From Epiperipatus broadwayi (taxonomy: Eukaryota; Onychophora; Udeonychophora; Euonychophora; Peripatidae): a stretch of DNA of 64,000 bases. Positions 38,021 to 51,800 of this stretch are shown here, piece after piece. How positions within the stretch are numbered: position 1 is the stretch's first letter; every line of letters starts with the position of its first letter. The position numbers and the translations under genes were made by a program. Under the pieces are notes generated by a model. It was not told the DNA's origin. It searched no databases and worked only from the letters and a program-made list of their open reading frames with translations. Location: contig JAQFVV010012418.1 in the NCBI GenBank assembly GCA_028023455.1, positions 9,297,244-9,361,243 on the forward strand, written 5' to 3'.

Positions 38021-41000
38021 TGGTATGAAAAGTAGAACTGCTTTAAACTAACCTAGAGATGCAGATAGAGGGGGTTTGAACCTCACCTACTCCTCCAGAT
38101 TGCTACTAAGCGACTTACTCCCCAAACCTCACTAGAATTTATTCTTAATGTATGCCTGATGGTCAGAGAGAGATAAGCCCACAAAATGAATTTTAACAAG
38201 TAGATATATATAATGACCAGAATTATATATGTGTGTCACACACAGAAAAAAAACACAATACTATAAATGATAGTGAATGACAGATAAAAAGAAAATTTAT
38301 TAATTATGCTAGCAAGATTCTACAAAGATTCACTGATTGAGCTGCAAGCTATTACCCTACAACTATGTACAGACATATATGAAAAATCCCTTCTTTTGTA
38401 ATGATAAGGATAGACAAAAATTTATATTATAATTTTTTTTAAAAATATTTCCAGCCAATGGATGCGTTACATCAAAATCAAGAAAGAGACATGATCCTTT
38501 TACTCTATGGATATATCACATGGGAATCAATGTTGTCAAATTCAACTAAATGCTTTTTGGACAGGTTTAAATCACAGCCCTCTACTAATGATTAAAGAAA
38601 TGAAATAGTGACCCCAGCAGAAATTTCCAGCTATGATTGAAACATTTCAACAATATTTCGAGAAAGATTTCAAAAATAAATATAAATATACAATACCATG
38701 CACTAAGGCGATAGCATATTGTGGGCTGGAGACTCGAGACATAACAGCTACCAAGAGGTTAACACAAGGCCGGATAGCCCTCCATCTCTAAACTGGATTA
38801 GAGAGAAAAGTGGAATCCGTTCGCTAAATGCGTGACCCGCTTCAGAATACGGAGTTTTTTTGCTTATGTCCAGTTACATACATTGAAATATCTGATAGAT
38901 ATGAGATCCAGAATATTTTTATTTATTTTCATGAAGATCCATATGTATGTATGTTAACCTAAGCAAACTTGGTAAAAGAGAAGCACTGTATACATGTTGA
39001 GATGCCCACAGATCACCCAGAGCATGATACCATATAAATACAGTCAACGACCTTTAAATCTAAAAAAAAAAAAAAACCCTCTGCAAAATATAGATACTTT
39101 ATGAAAGCTCAACCACCACTGAAAAATCTGCAGAAAATAATAGTAACTTTCCCTTTATAAAATTTAGATCACTAACACAAATGGGCGGATATTTTATTGA
39201 TTTAGTTGAAGTTTAACCGATCTAGGATTAGCACTTTCTACATTTTGCTTTCTCTCTTTTCTTTCTTTAAAAATAAAACATATGCATAAAATGAAATATT
39301 TAATTATAGGTGTATAATGGCGATCAAGTTTAGTGAAGCATTTTTCACTTAAATTAATAAAAGTGATTGTTGCCATTATACATATCAAACCCACACCAAT
39401 TAAAATATTAATAAAAATAAATATAGAATATTATGGGCATGACATACATATATAATTTCCAATATATACAAAAACAACATAAATCTAGATTGAATTTGTA
39501 AATTACAAAGAGGTTTTTTTGTTAATTTATGTGATAGTTACCAGTAACTAGATAGGGTGGGTCAAGATGGGTTTATTTGATGTTTCTAGCAGGTCTTCTC
39601 GGTTCTTCAAATTGTTTTCATGTTTTGAAGGCAAATATTCACGGATACAGGGCAGGCATACATTGCAGACACTTTATTTCTCTGGCTGGCTCACATGGTT
39701 ACAACTCCGGTCTCAGGAACGTATAAGGAGAGCGAAGGCAAAGAGATTACTCCCGCATTTTCGCAGAGCAACACATTACTGGATTTATACATATGCTGAA
39801 GAAATAGATTATGGCTGAAGAGTTTGCACTTGTAGTCCAAAAGAGAAGTATAGTTTTAATTGAAAATGAAGCAAATAAATATCCAACATAGTAGGAAAAG
39901 AATGTTTAAAATTTTTTTTTAAAGTTAAATGATCTAACCTTAAGGAATATATCGATGATTCTAAATTATTTTTTTAAGAAGATGTTATGATTTCCATTTT
40001 TTTATTGCATTTTTCTGTGTGTTAAATAATAATAGATGATTCTCATGTAGATACAAACATCAGTCTATGCCTATTGCTAGTAAATATTGTTAATTCAAAT
40101 AATATTGAATTAAAATGAAAATTTGAAAGGCAAACAAATATTATATATGTTTAATGCAATTATTGCCATTTGAAAAGAAAATCAAACCATAATTAAAATA
40201 AAGTATATATCATTTGTTTTATATGAAATGACTGAATTATTTGAAATTTCCTTATTTTATTTTTTTTCAGTACAGAGGGCAATAGATAATGCTTGAGACT
40301 TAGAATTACTTAAATGATAATTTTTGTGTTTTGCTAATATTCAATTTTATAATTATTTATCTAAGCCATCACTAATTATATTGTTTTATATATAATCCCC
40401 ATCTGAAAATATAGGTTGGATTCAATAAAATTCCCTTTGTTTCCAATTTATATTTGGTGACTAATTAAATCACTGATTAAGTTAATCCTGAGAGTAAATC
40501 ATTTAATGTCTCTTGTTATTTCTCTTTGGTATCTATAATCTTAATTTATATATACCTACTATAAATGTAAGAAAACATTTGTGTTATGCATCTGTGTATA
40601 TTGAAAAGTACTGTATATTTGCAGTTCAATAAACAATATGTATTGTAATCAAAGCTTAACAAAATGTGGGCTATTACATGCTATGTACCCAATATGGCTG
40701 AAACAAAATGTAGAGTATGTCATGCCTTCACTATATAAGTTATGTCATAGAACATTTAATAAAGATAAATTATACTTTAAATTGCATATTTTGTTTCGGA
40801 AATAGTGTTTCTTAAAGAAATATTTGACATAAAGTAATGATTTCTAATTGATAAATATTAGAGTTTATATTTTATAAAATAATATCTTGAAATCTATTGG
40901 ATCCTAATGCTCAATTATTATACTCCAGATGATAATCTTAAGAAACTAGAGAATGGTAATACATTATTGATTAAGAATTTAAAAGTGACTGACATTTGAA

Positions 41001-42826
41001 TCCAATTTTGGTAAGCTATCTTAAAGGATTAATAATAGTGGTATAAATGGATGCAAAAAATTAATTCAGGAACAAGGAGAGAAGAAACAGTAAGCAGATA
41101 TTCATTTGTTCTTCCATAAATTCTATTCTCATTAGATAGGGCAAATTATAGATTATTTAGACTTGATGAGTTTGTTAAGACTTTGGATAGTGCTATTAAT
41201 ATATAAACAAACGCAATCATGGTATTCTATATTTACATTTTGTATCTTAATTTTCAAAAGTATCTTAATTAAATAACTCCTAGGTTTATCATTTCTATTT
41301 TATTTAACACAGTCATATTCTTTTAATTTTATCTTGATGCATACCTCAGATATTAAAAAACAAAGTGAATGTGAGATCTGTTCTCTTGGGAATTCATGCC
41401 ACTTTGAGCATCATTCACTGAGCATACGATATTAGTCAATTAACCAAACTAATGTTTTCCCATTCATCACAATATATCTAAGAAAAATGTTTTTAATTTG
41501 ATTAAATTTATTCAAATGTATATTTAAAAATTCTCATAATAACAGTGATAATCAAACACTTTTCAAATTCATGATAGGTTCAAATCTGGGCTGGATAAAG
41601 CTTGAATTTTTTTAAGATTCTAATCAGTCTTCAGTTTATCTTTCTGGAAGCTGGCTCTTAATTAATCCAACTGTTCATTATTGGTTAGTAAATAAGTCTA
41701 GTCATTATTTAAGGTTAAAATAAAGAAAACTTCTCAAATCTCAATAACTACTAATTGGCAAGCCTGTCAAGTAATAATGTCTTTTCCTTCATTGTTATTC
41801 TATAAGGGTGGAGAGGGGAGGGGGCAGTTATAAAGGTCTAAAGCTTGCAATGATCTAAAAACGTTTTACCTGTATATACTGGTAAAACCAGAAAATAATT
41901 AATGTATTTGCTTTAACTAAAAGATACTGTGATAATCAGAAAAATAATTTCAAAGGAGTTTGTTATACTTATTTAGAGAAAATAACTAAATATAAAAGTG
42001 TCTTTAAATAAATTTATTACCATTAATAGTATTTTTTTAAAAAATAATTTGTTAATCAATATATTTTATCTCTTTTAAGTTTTAATCTAAAATCAAACAG
42101 ACTACAACTGGTATAAAGAAGTTAATAGAAAAAAAAAAGTTTTAAAAATAAAGATTTAATACAAATTAACGAGTTTGTATTAAAATGTCATTAAAGAATG
42201 TAATTTGAAATGAGCCAGTCATATTTTAAAAGATTACATAAATACACTATTTTGGAAAAAGTATCAAAAGGGAAGAAATACCATAAGAAAGAGTCTATTT
42301 CGTCGTAATGAGATGGAATGATAAATTACTCTTAATAACATCATATGGGTGTTTTTAATTTTTGAAGATTATGCATGTCAGCTGTATTCCTAAAAAAACT
42401 GAAATGAATTTTAGTATTCAAAAGTTTACCAAGATAATATGTTTTCTAAATGGAGGCAATTAGTTTTACAAGGTATGATACTTATGGGGAAAAAGCTACC
42501 ATTCTAATTCTCTTCAGAAGTGGAAAATCATACTTTCACTTCATATAATAGAGGGCATATTCAATTGTATCTTTATTAATTTTCTGTCCTAACTGATTTT
42601 AATTAGTTTAGAATTTGTGTAATCCTTATTTTAATATCAAATGTCAACACCATTGATTATGAAATATTATAATTTGCTTATAATACTTTACCATGACTAA
42701 ATCCAACATACATGTGTACTGAATAAATAAGATTTTTAATTTGAAATTTTTATTTGTAGTTTTCTTTTAAACTTCTGGTGGAAGATCTTATCAACTTAAA
42801 TAAAAATATATAATTGATTTACCTTA
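38021..42826. other. Intergenic region upstream of ASMT-like gene 2
   Basis: No gene. Two patches stand out as less AT-rich: 38700-38880 (containing 'ggccggatagccctccat' and 'gcgtgacccgcttcag') and 39540-39830. The latter has an 83-codon plus-strand frame with no domain. On the minus strand it reads like an LTR end, with 'gaaataaagtgtctgcaatg' (an AATAAA followed by a possible cleavage region), and may be a solo LTR. A promoter for gene 2 should lie within the last few kilobases, but no TATA or initiator element can be singled out in such AT-rich DNA. Confidence 0.35.
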
Positions 42827-42883
42827 ATGGATTCTGATCAATTACATATTCTAGAACTAATTGGTGGTTTTCGATTTCCCATG
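42827..42883 (+). CDS. Gene 2 exon 1
   Basis: Start codon in TTAATGG. It encodes 19 residues, MDSDQLHILELIGGFRFPM, the short N-terminal helix that precedes the conserved region in ASMT proteins, and ends in phase 0 at ATG|GTAAGA. It was found by extending upstream of exon 2, whose own first ATG lies inside the conserved helix and is too far downstream to be the start. Intron 1 is only 81 bp. Confidence 0.8.
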
Positions 42884-45800
42884 GTAAGATTACAGAATAA
42901 AATGGCTTTTTAGTTATCATTTTAAATATTATTGATTTTATTTTATTATGTATTTACTTTGTAGGTGGTTTTTACATGTATAGAATTGGACGTGTTTGAA
43001 GCATTACATACAAATGGTCCATTATCTGCAAAATCATTAGCTGATGTCATCAAAACTCATCCAGAAAATACTGATAGATTGTTGAATGCAGCAGTTTTCT
43101 GTAAATTATTAAAAAAAAATACAAGTTCTAATAGTGAAGGTATATTTAATAATAGTTTGTTTAATCATTATTATTTTTTAAAAATACAAATATATAGATA
43201 CTAATCATACTTTCTCTTAAGTAGATAAACAAAGGATGGATTAAACACTAAATTATTTGCAACTGTTTTAAATATAGTTACCAAATTTGTTTATTTACTG
43301 AAATTCTACTTATAAAAATATATTTTGTCTTTTTATCCCAAATAGTATGTTTCTACTTTTTCCAGAATAATATCTTATTTTTGTTATCCTTTATATTATA
43401 ATCTATTCATTTTATATCACTGAATCTTACAATATTTTGTTTTCCATTTCATTTCTAACATTAAAATTAATATTTTTTCCACTCTTTTTTTGTTAATATT
43501 TTTAATAATGTATGTAATTATTTTTGTAATACTTTAATTTCAAGAGTTTTAGACAGGTGATATAATTAAATTGATACATTTAATTCTAAAACTGCACACA
43601 TATTTATTTCATTTGCCATCTATTTTTTGAACAATTAATTATTAGGTAATTGTATTGAAGTTTGGATATATTTGAGTGTTTGGAAGGTCTGAAGATAAAG
43701 TTACATAGAAGTTGGTTCTATAAGCTTTAAGTTACTATTTTGAAATTTATGTATTTTAGGTAATATTTTCATTTTTCTTCACAATGAGCTGGCAGATAAT
43801 CCTTAAATACTATCATTCATAGTGTTTAATTAAACATATATATGTATTTTTTTACATTTCTTTGTAATATATACAATATATATTTAAAACAACCCCCAGC
43901 TAATGCTTAAAATTAATCAATTGAATATCAGCAATATATTATCAAGACAACACTCAGCTAATAAAAAAATCTTATTATTAGAGTGTTGCTCTAATAGATT
44001 ATTGATATTCTATTGGTTAATTTTAAGCATTGCCTGGAGTGATATGATTTACATATGATAACCGATTAGCCAGGTGGATTCATTATTTACATGTCATGCC
44101 CAAATGCAGGATGAATAAACCTGATTTTTTTTTTGTTGCAGACTTTAATAAGTCTTAGAATTTCTTTGTCAGCTAACTGGCCATAATTAACCCGAATAAC
44201 CATACAATAGCGATTGATAAATGGCTATATATCTATTCTTAGATGAAGGTTAAAACAAGAATGGAAACAATGAAACTTTCATAAACAGCTACTGCTGTGT
44301 CTTATGACCAGCAAGTAAATAAATGGACAAAGGCAGAATTGAGATGGTAAGATTGTAGTTTAATACGAATAATTTTAACTATATACATTGCCTATTATAA
44401 GGCATAATAAAATACTAAAAGGTCGTGGCGACCTGCATATAAATACTCTAATCCTGCTTTTGGACTTACAGAGGCAGGAGTCTCTGACTTATAATTAAAA
44501 CTCGAGAACAATTAGATCAGGTTATGGGGGTTTATATACCCCTCAAGACTTCTGGAGTCTTTTACATTCCTAACCATATATGGTGTTTTCACATACACGC
44601 AGTATTTTCACATTTCTCACCATATATGGTATTTTACACAGTTTTCTATGATTTAACAGCATTGCAATTTTACACAATCGTTATACATAATTACTATACA
44701 GTTATTATAAATATGCAACTTTTTTTCGCATTAGTGAAGCTATAGTTTTACTAATTTATAATAACTTTGCTTAGCGCTTTCGAGATTTCATGTTTGAATC
44801 TCATACTCACAGCTTGTAAATAACGATTGTTATGATTTATGCAAATGAGTTTGAATTTTTAATTAGTCCATTGTTTAGAGAGAGCAAAACATGCTTCTCT
44901 TCTATTAATGGCATTGATGTCATTTGCACAGAAAAAAATGACGCCAAAAGAAAAGTTAAAGAAGCTTTCTATATAGCAAATGACATCAATGCCATTAATA
45001 GAAGAGAAGCATGTTTTGTTCTCTCTAAACAATGGACTAATTAAAAATTCAAACTCATTTGCATAAATCATAACAATCGTTATTTACAAGCTATGAGTAT
45101 GAGATTCAAACACGAAATCTCGAAAGCGCTAAGCAAAGCTATTATAAATTAGTAAAACTATAGCTTCACTAATGCGAAAAAAAGTCGCATATTTATAATT
45201 ACAATTTTACTAGTGAAGAGAAAAATAATTTATTATAAAGTTATTCTTATTTTACATATTCATTATATTTTACAGTTATTATTTTTATTCTACATTATTG
45301 TACTCTTATTATTATACAATTATTCTTATTTTACATACTTTTATTATTATACAATTATTATTTACATATTCATTATACATTGCAGTTATTAGTTTTATTC
45401 TACATTTATACAATTATTATTATTTTTATTCTACATTATTGTACTCTTATTATTATACAATTATTCTTATTTTACATACTTTTATTATTATACAATTATT
45501 ATTTACATATTCATTATACATTGCAGTTATTAGTTTTATTCTACATTTATACAATTATTATTATTGTTTTACATATTCGTTATACATTAAAAGTTATTAG
45601 TTTTATTCTACATTTATTATTGTACTCTTATTATGCAACTTACATATGTATATCTTGCTTGACCTTGAATACTACAGCTACTATCAAGCCTGTTGAATAA
45701 TGCCTTTCTCTTCATGCTTTTTTATGAGGTGCTAGCAGAAATATTTTTGCCCTGCAATGGGATATTTAAAGACTTTTTATCTTTATACATTTTTGTAGAT

Positions 45801-48800
45801 ATATCTTTTTTAAAAATTATATTATTTGCATATATCTTCAGAATATAAATATAAATCTTTTTCACTTTTACGATTTATTTGCACATAAATTTTAGATGTA
45901 TTTATTTTTATTTATTTTTTTACACCTGTTTTTTTGTAAGTTTATTAAATAACAAACATGGCTGTAATTTATTGCTTTAATATTTAGTCAGCTATGAAAA
46001 TTCCAGTATGACAGTCAAATATTTACTTAAATCATCATGGCCAAGTTTACGAAATTATGCAATGGTGGCATACCGAAATGCTTATCAACTTCTTTATCAA
46101 TTACCGGAAGCAGTGCGGACAGGTCAGTTATAAAACAAATACTGTGCCATTTTTTTAATTATATGAATACACTATCATTCTCTGTCTTCTCTTTTTATTA
46201 TTGTAGAATTATAAAAAGAAAAAAGGATGAAATAGTGATTCAAATTAATTTTAAACTTTACTTATTAGATGAAAATAGAAGAAATGGAAAGTAATTTAAA
46301 ATACATTTCTAGTGACTGCATAGGCTTTTATTAAAGTAACTTTATTATTTGTATTGCTTTAAAAAAAGTGTTTAAAGGTATATGAATTGTAGATATAGAA
46401 AATAATATAGACTGAAAAAAAAAATAGAATTACTGAAAGAAGAGAACAGTTGTTAACAAAAATATAAAAAGGAAGAAAAAAGGAAATAAGGCATACTTAA
46501 AAAAAAAACAACTGATTACAAAGAATGTCTAGAATAGAATGGAACAAAAAAAAAAATAGTTAAAAATATAAACGAGACTTAAAACTTGGTTTCAGATTCA
46601 GGTTTTACAAAACGAATTTGTTTTCAGATTTTAATTAGACTTAAAATTTTTTCTTCTGTTAATCAGCCCAGTTAACCATTCAATAATGATCAGTAAATGG
46701 ATAACCATTTATTCTTAACTAGAATACACTATAAAAATGTAAAATGCATAATATCTTATCATGCAGTAATTGTCAAATCGTTTTTTCTCCAGTTGTTTTT
46801 TTATAAGGGGCCATTAGAAAGATTTTTATTCTGCAGCAGGTTATTTAATGATTGTTTTAATTTTTGCCTTTACAGTATATCTAAAATGATTCCGCACACT
46901 TCCATTTAACATCTATATTAACAACAATGATTCACTTTTTAGCTATTTATTCTAGAATTATCTATATAAGTAATATGTAAATTATAAATATATATCAACG
47001 ATTACTCATTTTTATACAGATGGCTCTAAAGCAGGAATGTCCAATTTGCAGCAGGACCACATACAGCCTAGGATGGTTATGGATATGACCTAATGCAAAA
47101 TCAAAAACTTATTTAAAACATAACTGTTTTTTTTTATTATGATTGTGTGTCACAATATTATTCAAATAAACATATGTATATATTCAAATACAATATTCAA
47201 TATCCACCTAGTTTGTTCATTTACTTATGCAATAAAAATATATATAAAAAAACATCAATGTTGTTTTATTACTTAGATAGGTACAATTTTTATATTAGTG
47301 ATCACAAACTTGGAATTTGCTTGATGATTTAAAAAAATTCCACAAATGCATTGATGCATAATTAGGATTATTATTTAAGGAAGTTTTTTGCTTATCTGTA
47401 GGGTTGGATATCATAAAAATTATGCCTAGATTTTTTTTTGCTGATACCATTTGTATATTTAATGTGCAGCCCAAACCAAAAGATTGGTACACCTCTATTC
47501 TAGAATACGATGATATGGAGTGTATTGCTGCTGTTAATGCAGATACATAAGACATTTCTAGTCTTGAAAAATATTTTATTAATAATATACAGGTTAATTA
47601 AGCATTAAGTCAAATTCCGGTTATATTTTTCTTTTGAAGCATAATTTTACTTTGAATAAACAGATATTTTCCCTATTACATTCAGCAGAGACAAATGCAG
47701 AAATAAGGTCTCTTATATTAATAATACATTTAGTGGCAAATAGGTTATAATATTTCTTTAAAATCTAGTTTGTAACAAATGAAGAAAACAAATGACTCTT
47801 TTTTTGAAATAATTCTACTGCAATTATACATTTAAAAATGAGCGTTTATAAAATAAGTAAATGAATAACTTGTTAATGATTATTAATAAATATTTAAATG
47901 TTATTAATTAACATTTTTGAATTCTTTTATCATTTGCCAAGTCCTAGAATTCTAGATAAAAGTTCAAATTCAATAATAATATTGAATTCAAAAAAAGAAT
48001 GCTTTGGAAAACATAGCGATATTTAATGTTCAAACAAGCATTTTTTTTAAATTTCTTTATAAGTAGCCAGAAATTATTCCCAGTATTAACAAAATATGGT
48101 TTAAAAGTTATAGTAACTAATTTAAGAATTATGCCCCTTAAAATATAGTTTGAATATAATAAAACAAATAAATTTGAATTAATAAAAGTTCTTATGATGC
48201 ACACAGCTGTCACAATATGTCACTTCCTGCATTGTACATATGAGTTGAAAAGCAATCTTTCAAAGTAAGATTGAGATAATTTGAAGTATTGAAAGTCTAG
48301 ATTAAAAGAATACTTTATTTTAGCAATGCATATTTCACTTAAATTAGAAACTAAAAATTAGTTTTTTAAACAGTAACTCCAAAGCATGAAATTAGAATTA
48401 GGTGTGTGTATAAGTTTAATAAACCAAACTTTTATAGAGTAAGTCATGTGATAGAAACTGATTGGATGAATGACAACTCAATATTCATTCCAGGTGACCT
48501 AATTCACTGAAAGTTCAAATGCTTTTGTAGCTGAGTGTAAATTTATAAAAATAAATCAAATTAACATTTTCTAGAAAATTCAGACTTAATTGTCTAGACA
48601 CTAATTAAATATTACATCATTTTACAAATAATTATTTAAAACCTTCAACAGATACACTTTAAACATGCTTATGTGACAGCCAGTCAGATGTAATAATGAC
48701 ATTACATGAACCTCTCAATTCTCAAACTCAAGTCAGAACTATAAGAAAAAGATTGGACCCATCTTTTTCTTATAGTTCTGACTTGTGTTTGAGAATTGAG

Positions 48801-51800
48801 AGATCCATGTGATGTCATTATTACATCTGATTGGCTGTTACATAAGCATGTTTAAAGCATATCTGTTGAAGGTTCTAGCTTTGACGTTATTACAATGTTA
48901 TATGTTTGCGCTTAATAAATTTGATATATTTACGATTATTAAATAATTATTTATCAGATTATTTAATGAAATAAAATTAAATTCTCAAAATATGATTGGG
49001 TTTATACTGTATTTTTAAAAAAATACATTTAAATATTAGAACATTAAATTAACTTTAAACATTTATTTCTCCAACAAGAAAGTATTTTTAAATAATTAGT
49101 TCATGCACACTTTACACATACTAATCTTTAATTCTATATCCAGGAATATTACTTTTCATATATTAGTTAACTATTAGTTTTACAACAAGACTATCAATTA
49201 GCTAAACTTTTAAGATCTTTTAAATAAAAATTAGATTATATACTATTATAAATTAGCATTTGTAACTGCATTTTTAATTAAACTATAAAATGGATTAACT
49301 ACAACACTAAAAATTATATTACACTATTTAAAACTAGTTTCAATATTTAAGACCGTTTCTGAATTTCTAACCTATTTTAAAGTTCGTTTATAATGTTTTA
49401 ATTTAATAAAAAGGATGCAATAATTAAGCTGAGATAATTTTAACAACTTTCTGGTTAAGCGCTTATAATCATAAAGAATTTGATTAATACATTTTAAAAA
49501 TTATTAAAGCACTCTTATATGAGATTATTTTTAAATTAATACTATTTTATAATAACAACTATGACATGACTAATACATTACTAATGCATTTTAATTACTA
49601 TCTTTGTAATAACTTATTGCATGAAAATAAACTATAATTTTTTAAAAACTATATATCATTACAACATTTGACCTACAGTTCAGCAGTAAGAACTGAAGGT
49701 CACAATATGTACACATTACACATAGCTAATATGAATGTTTGCTTTATTTTTTAGGAGAGCAAAGAATTTCTTACATTCATCATATTCAAGGTGACAATAA
49801 TTTATGTGATCAAGATAAAGGATTTCTTTCCAATAATGAAAAACAGTTAAAATTTATGAGAGGTGTGGATGATTATTCTTGGGCTAGAACAACTGGAGTT
49901 ATTGAAGCATTTGATTTATCAAGATTTAACATAGCTTGCGATCTTGGAGGTAATATTTATTATATATAGAAATATATAATTTAGTAGTTATAATAGTTAT
50001 TATTTTATGTAATATTTGAAAAGATACTACAACTGTCTCTTTTCATAATGAACATCCAGTATTAGCTGATAAGTTTGAATGTACATTTTGATTTTAAAAT
50101 ATCAAACTTATTTCATCCATAACTTGGATGTTATCCAATCTAAAATAAATACATTTAAGGATTATTATTAATCATTTATTAAACTAGGCAGTCTATCTGA
50201 CAAGTGCTGACTCAGAAAAAGTGCATTTTAATGATTATTTGTCTTTTTAAGATATTTTTATTCCTAAAGAATATGGGTGGAATTGATGTTATTTAATATA
50301 TTTCTAAAAGTTTGAATATATTCGACAGAGTACAGTTATGAGATTGGAATGTCTATTTAGATTTCCAGCACATTGATACATTTAAGTTTCTCTCAATGAT
50401 TGTCTCTCTCAATGGTGTATATTGTGTGCTGAATTACTGTAACAGTTAGAAAGAATGAGAATGCTGCAAATAGTCTCTCATTTTCATATATGTAAATAAT
50501 AAACTTGAGGAAGATGGAATATAAAATGAAAAGAAACCTTGTGAAGTGATAGTTGAACTGTCAAAAAATAATAAAGGAAGGCATTTAGTCATCAAATTTG
50601 GATGGCAGCAACAAGGTGTAAATGTGTTAAAAATTATTGGGTCTTTTAGAAGAATGTTACAAGCCTTTATGGAGTAAATTTAGCACATAATGAGTGTTCA
50701 TGATGTTACTGCTGTTTGAACTATCTTAATTTGTTTTCTTGGTTTTTTCATTATTATTTGTTAATAAAAAAGTGTTAGTGAAACAAAGCCCCGTAATGTG
50801 TGCCAATTATATTCTCTGTCTCACTCGTTTTAAATAAATCCTCAGTCATAGCAGGGTGATGCAGTTGATAGTTCTGATGCAGTAAAAATAGGAATTTGAA
50901 AATGGTGGCATTAAATTCTACAATTTGAGAGTTCAATGTAAATAAGACAGACTTGTGGAAAAGTTATGTGTCACATACAGAGTATTTTATGCTGATAAAT
51001 ATAATAGAAGAGGATCATCTTAATGATTTTACAATTTTTTATTTGGTGAGGCAGGCTATGACACAGTTGGCAAACAGACTGATGAACCCCAAGCATCTGG
51101 AGGACCTTCCATATGGAGAATTTATATAAATTTTGAGTGTGTATTTTGCCTCAAAGCTGTCAAAATGAATAGCATGGCTTAGACTATGAAGCAGAAAACA
51201 GTTACCACAAGAGAAATATGTTGATTATGATTTAGCCTTGGAGAGATTGGCCAAAGACTGATTTTAATACAGAGATAAATGACTTCCCGTTGAAACAGTT
51301 TTTATAATGCATGTCTGATGATAATTTCAGAAAAGTGTTACTTAGTAATCTATAGTTAGTTTATAAATTAGCCATAGATAAGGGTGTAACTTAGGAAACT
51401 GTGTTAAATAATGCTTAGAATTTATAGTGTCAGCCTTTGCAAAGGTTTTGTTTACTAGAGGGAAATCTAAAGGTGATGTTCAGGTTTCCAAAGTGCATAA
51501 AAGAAAAATACAAACATGTTACTGTTGTGGAAAAACTGATCATTTAAAAATAAACTGTAAGCATAGAGAAAAATACACAGAATTTGTGTCACTATAGGTC
51601 ACCTAGCAATCATTTGCTGTGGATTACAAATCTGGGGAAAAGATGGAGCAGAAGAGATTAGTAATAAAAACTGTAACCATAGATCTTATACTTTTAAAAG
51701 TATGAGTTTGTGATAATAGTGTAACAATTAAAAATTGACAACAGAGATCTGTCCATAATGTCACATAAAGATTGTATTCAAATAACTGAAAGCCATAAAA

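Larger units (their letters stand above)
43140..45987 (+). other. Gene 2 intron 2 (repeat-rich)
   Basis: Holds two inverted-repeat elements and a tandem array listed separately. Blocks at about 44170-44240 and 45715-45830 recur, diverged, at about 46640-46710 and 46795-46890 beyond exon 3. This suggests an old repeat copy on each side of the exon. A less AT-rich stretch at 44420-44540 contains small palindromes (GGTCGTGGCGACC) and TATA-like text but is unclassified. Confidence 0.5.

Noticed and set aside
39567-39818. 83-codon plus-strand frame (RIRRAKAKRLLPHFRRA)
   Set aside because: Lies in a patch that reads more like an LTR end on the other strand; no splice sites or homologous motif.
44832-45071. 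Two 70-codon frames, one on each strand, with nearly the same protein
   Set aside because: They are the same sequence read from both strands of a near-perfect palindrome. No domain, splice or promoter evidence.
45298-45700. Two overlapping plus-strand frames of about 100 codons rich in Tyr, Leu and Ile
   Set aside because: Produced by the 141-bp AT-rich tandem repeat; composition-driven frames without family resemblance.
46037-46294. 85-codon frame starting MAKFTKLC
   Set aside because: It overlaps exon 3 of ASMT-like gene 2 in a different phase and runs on into the intron; the exon phase is supported by its neighbours.
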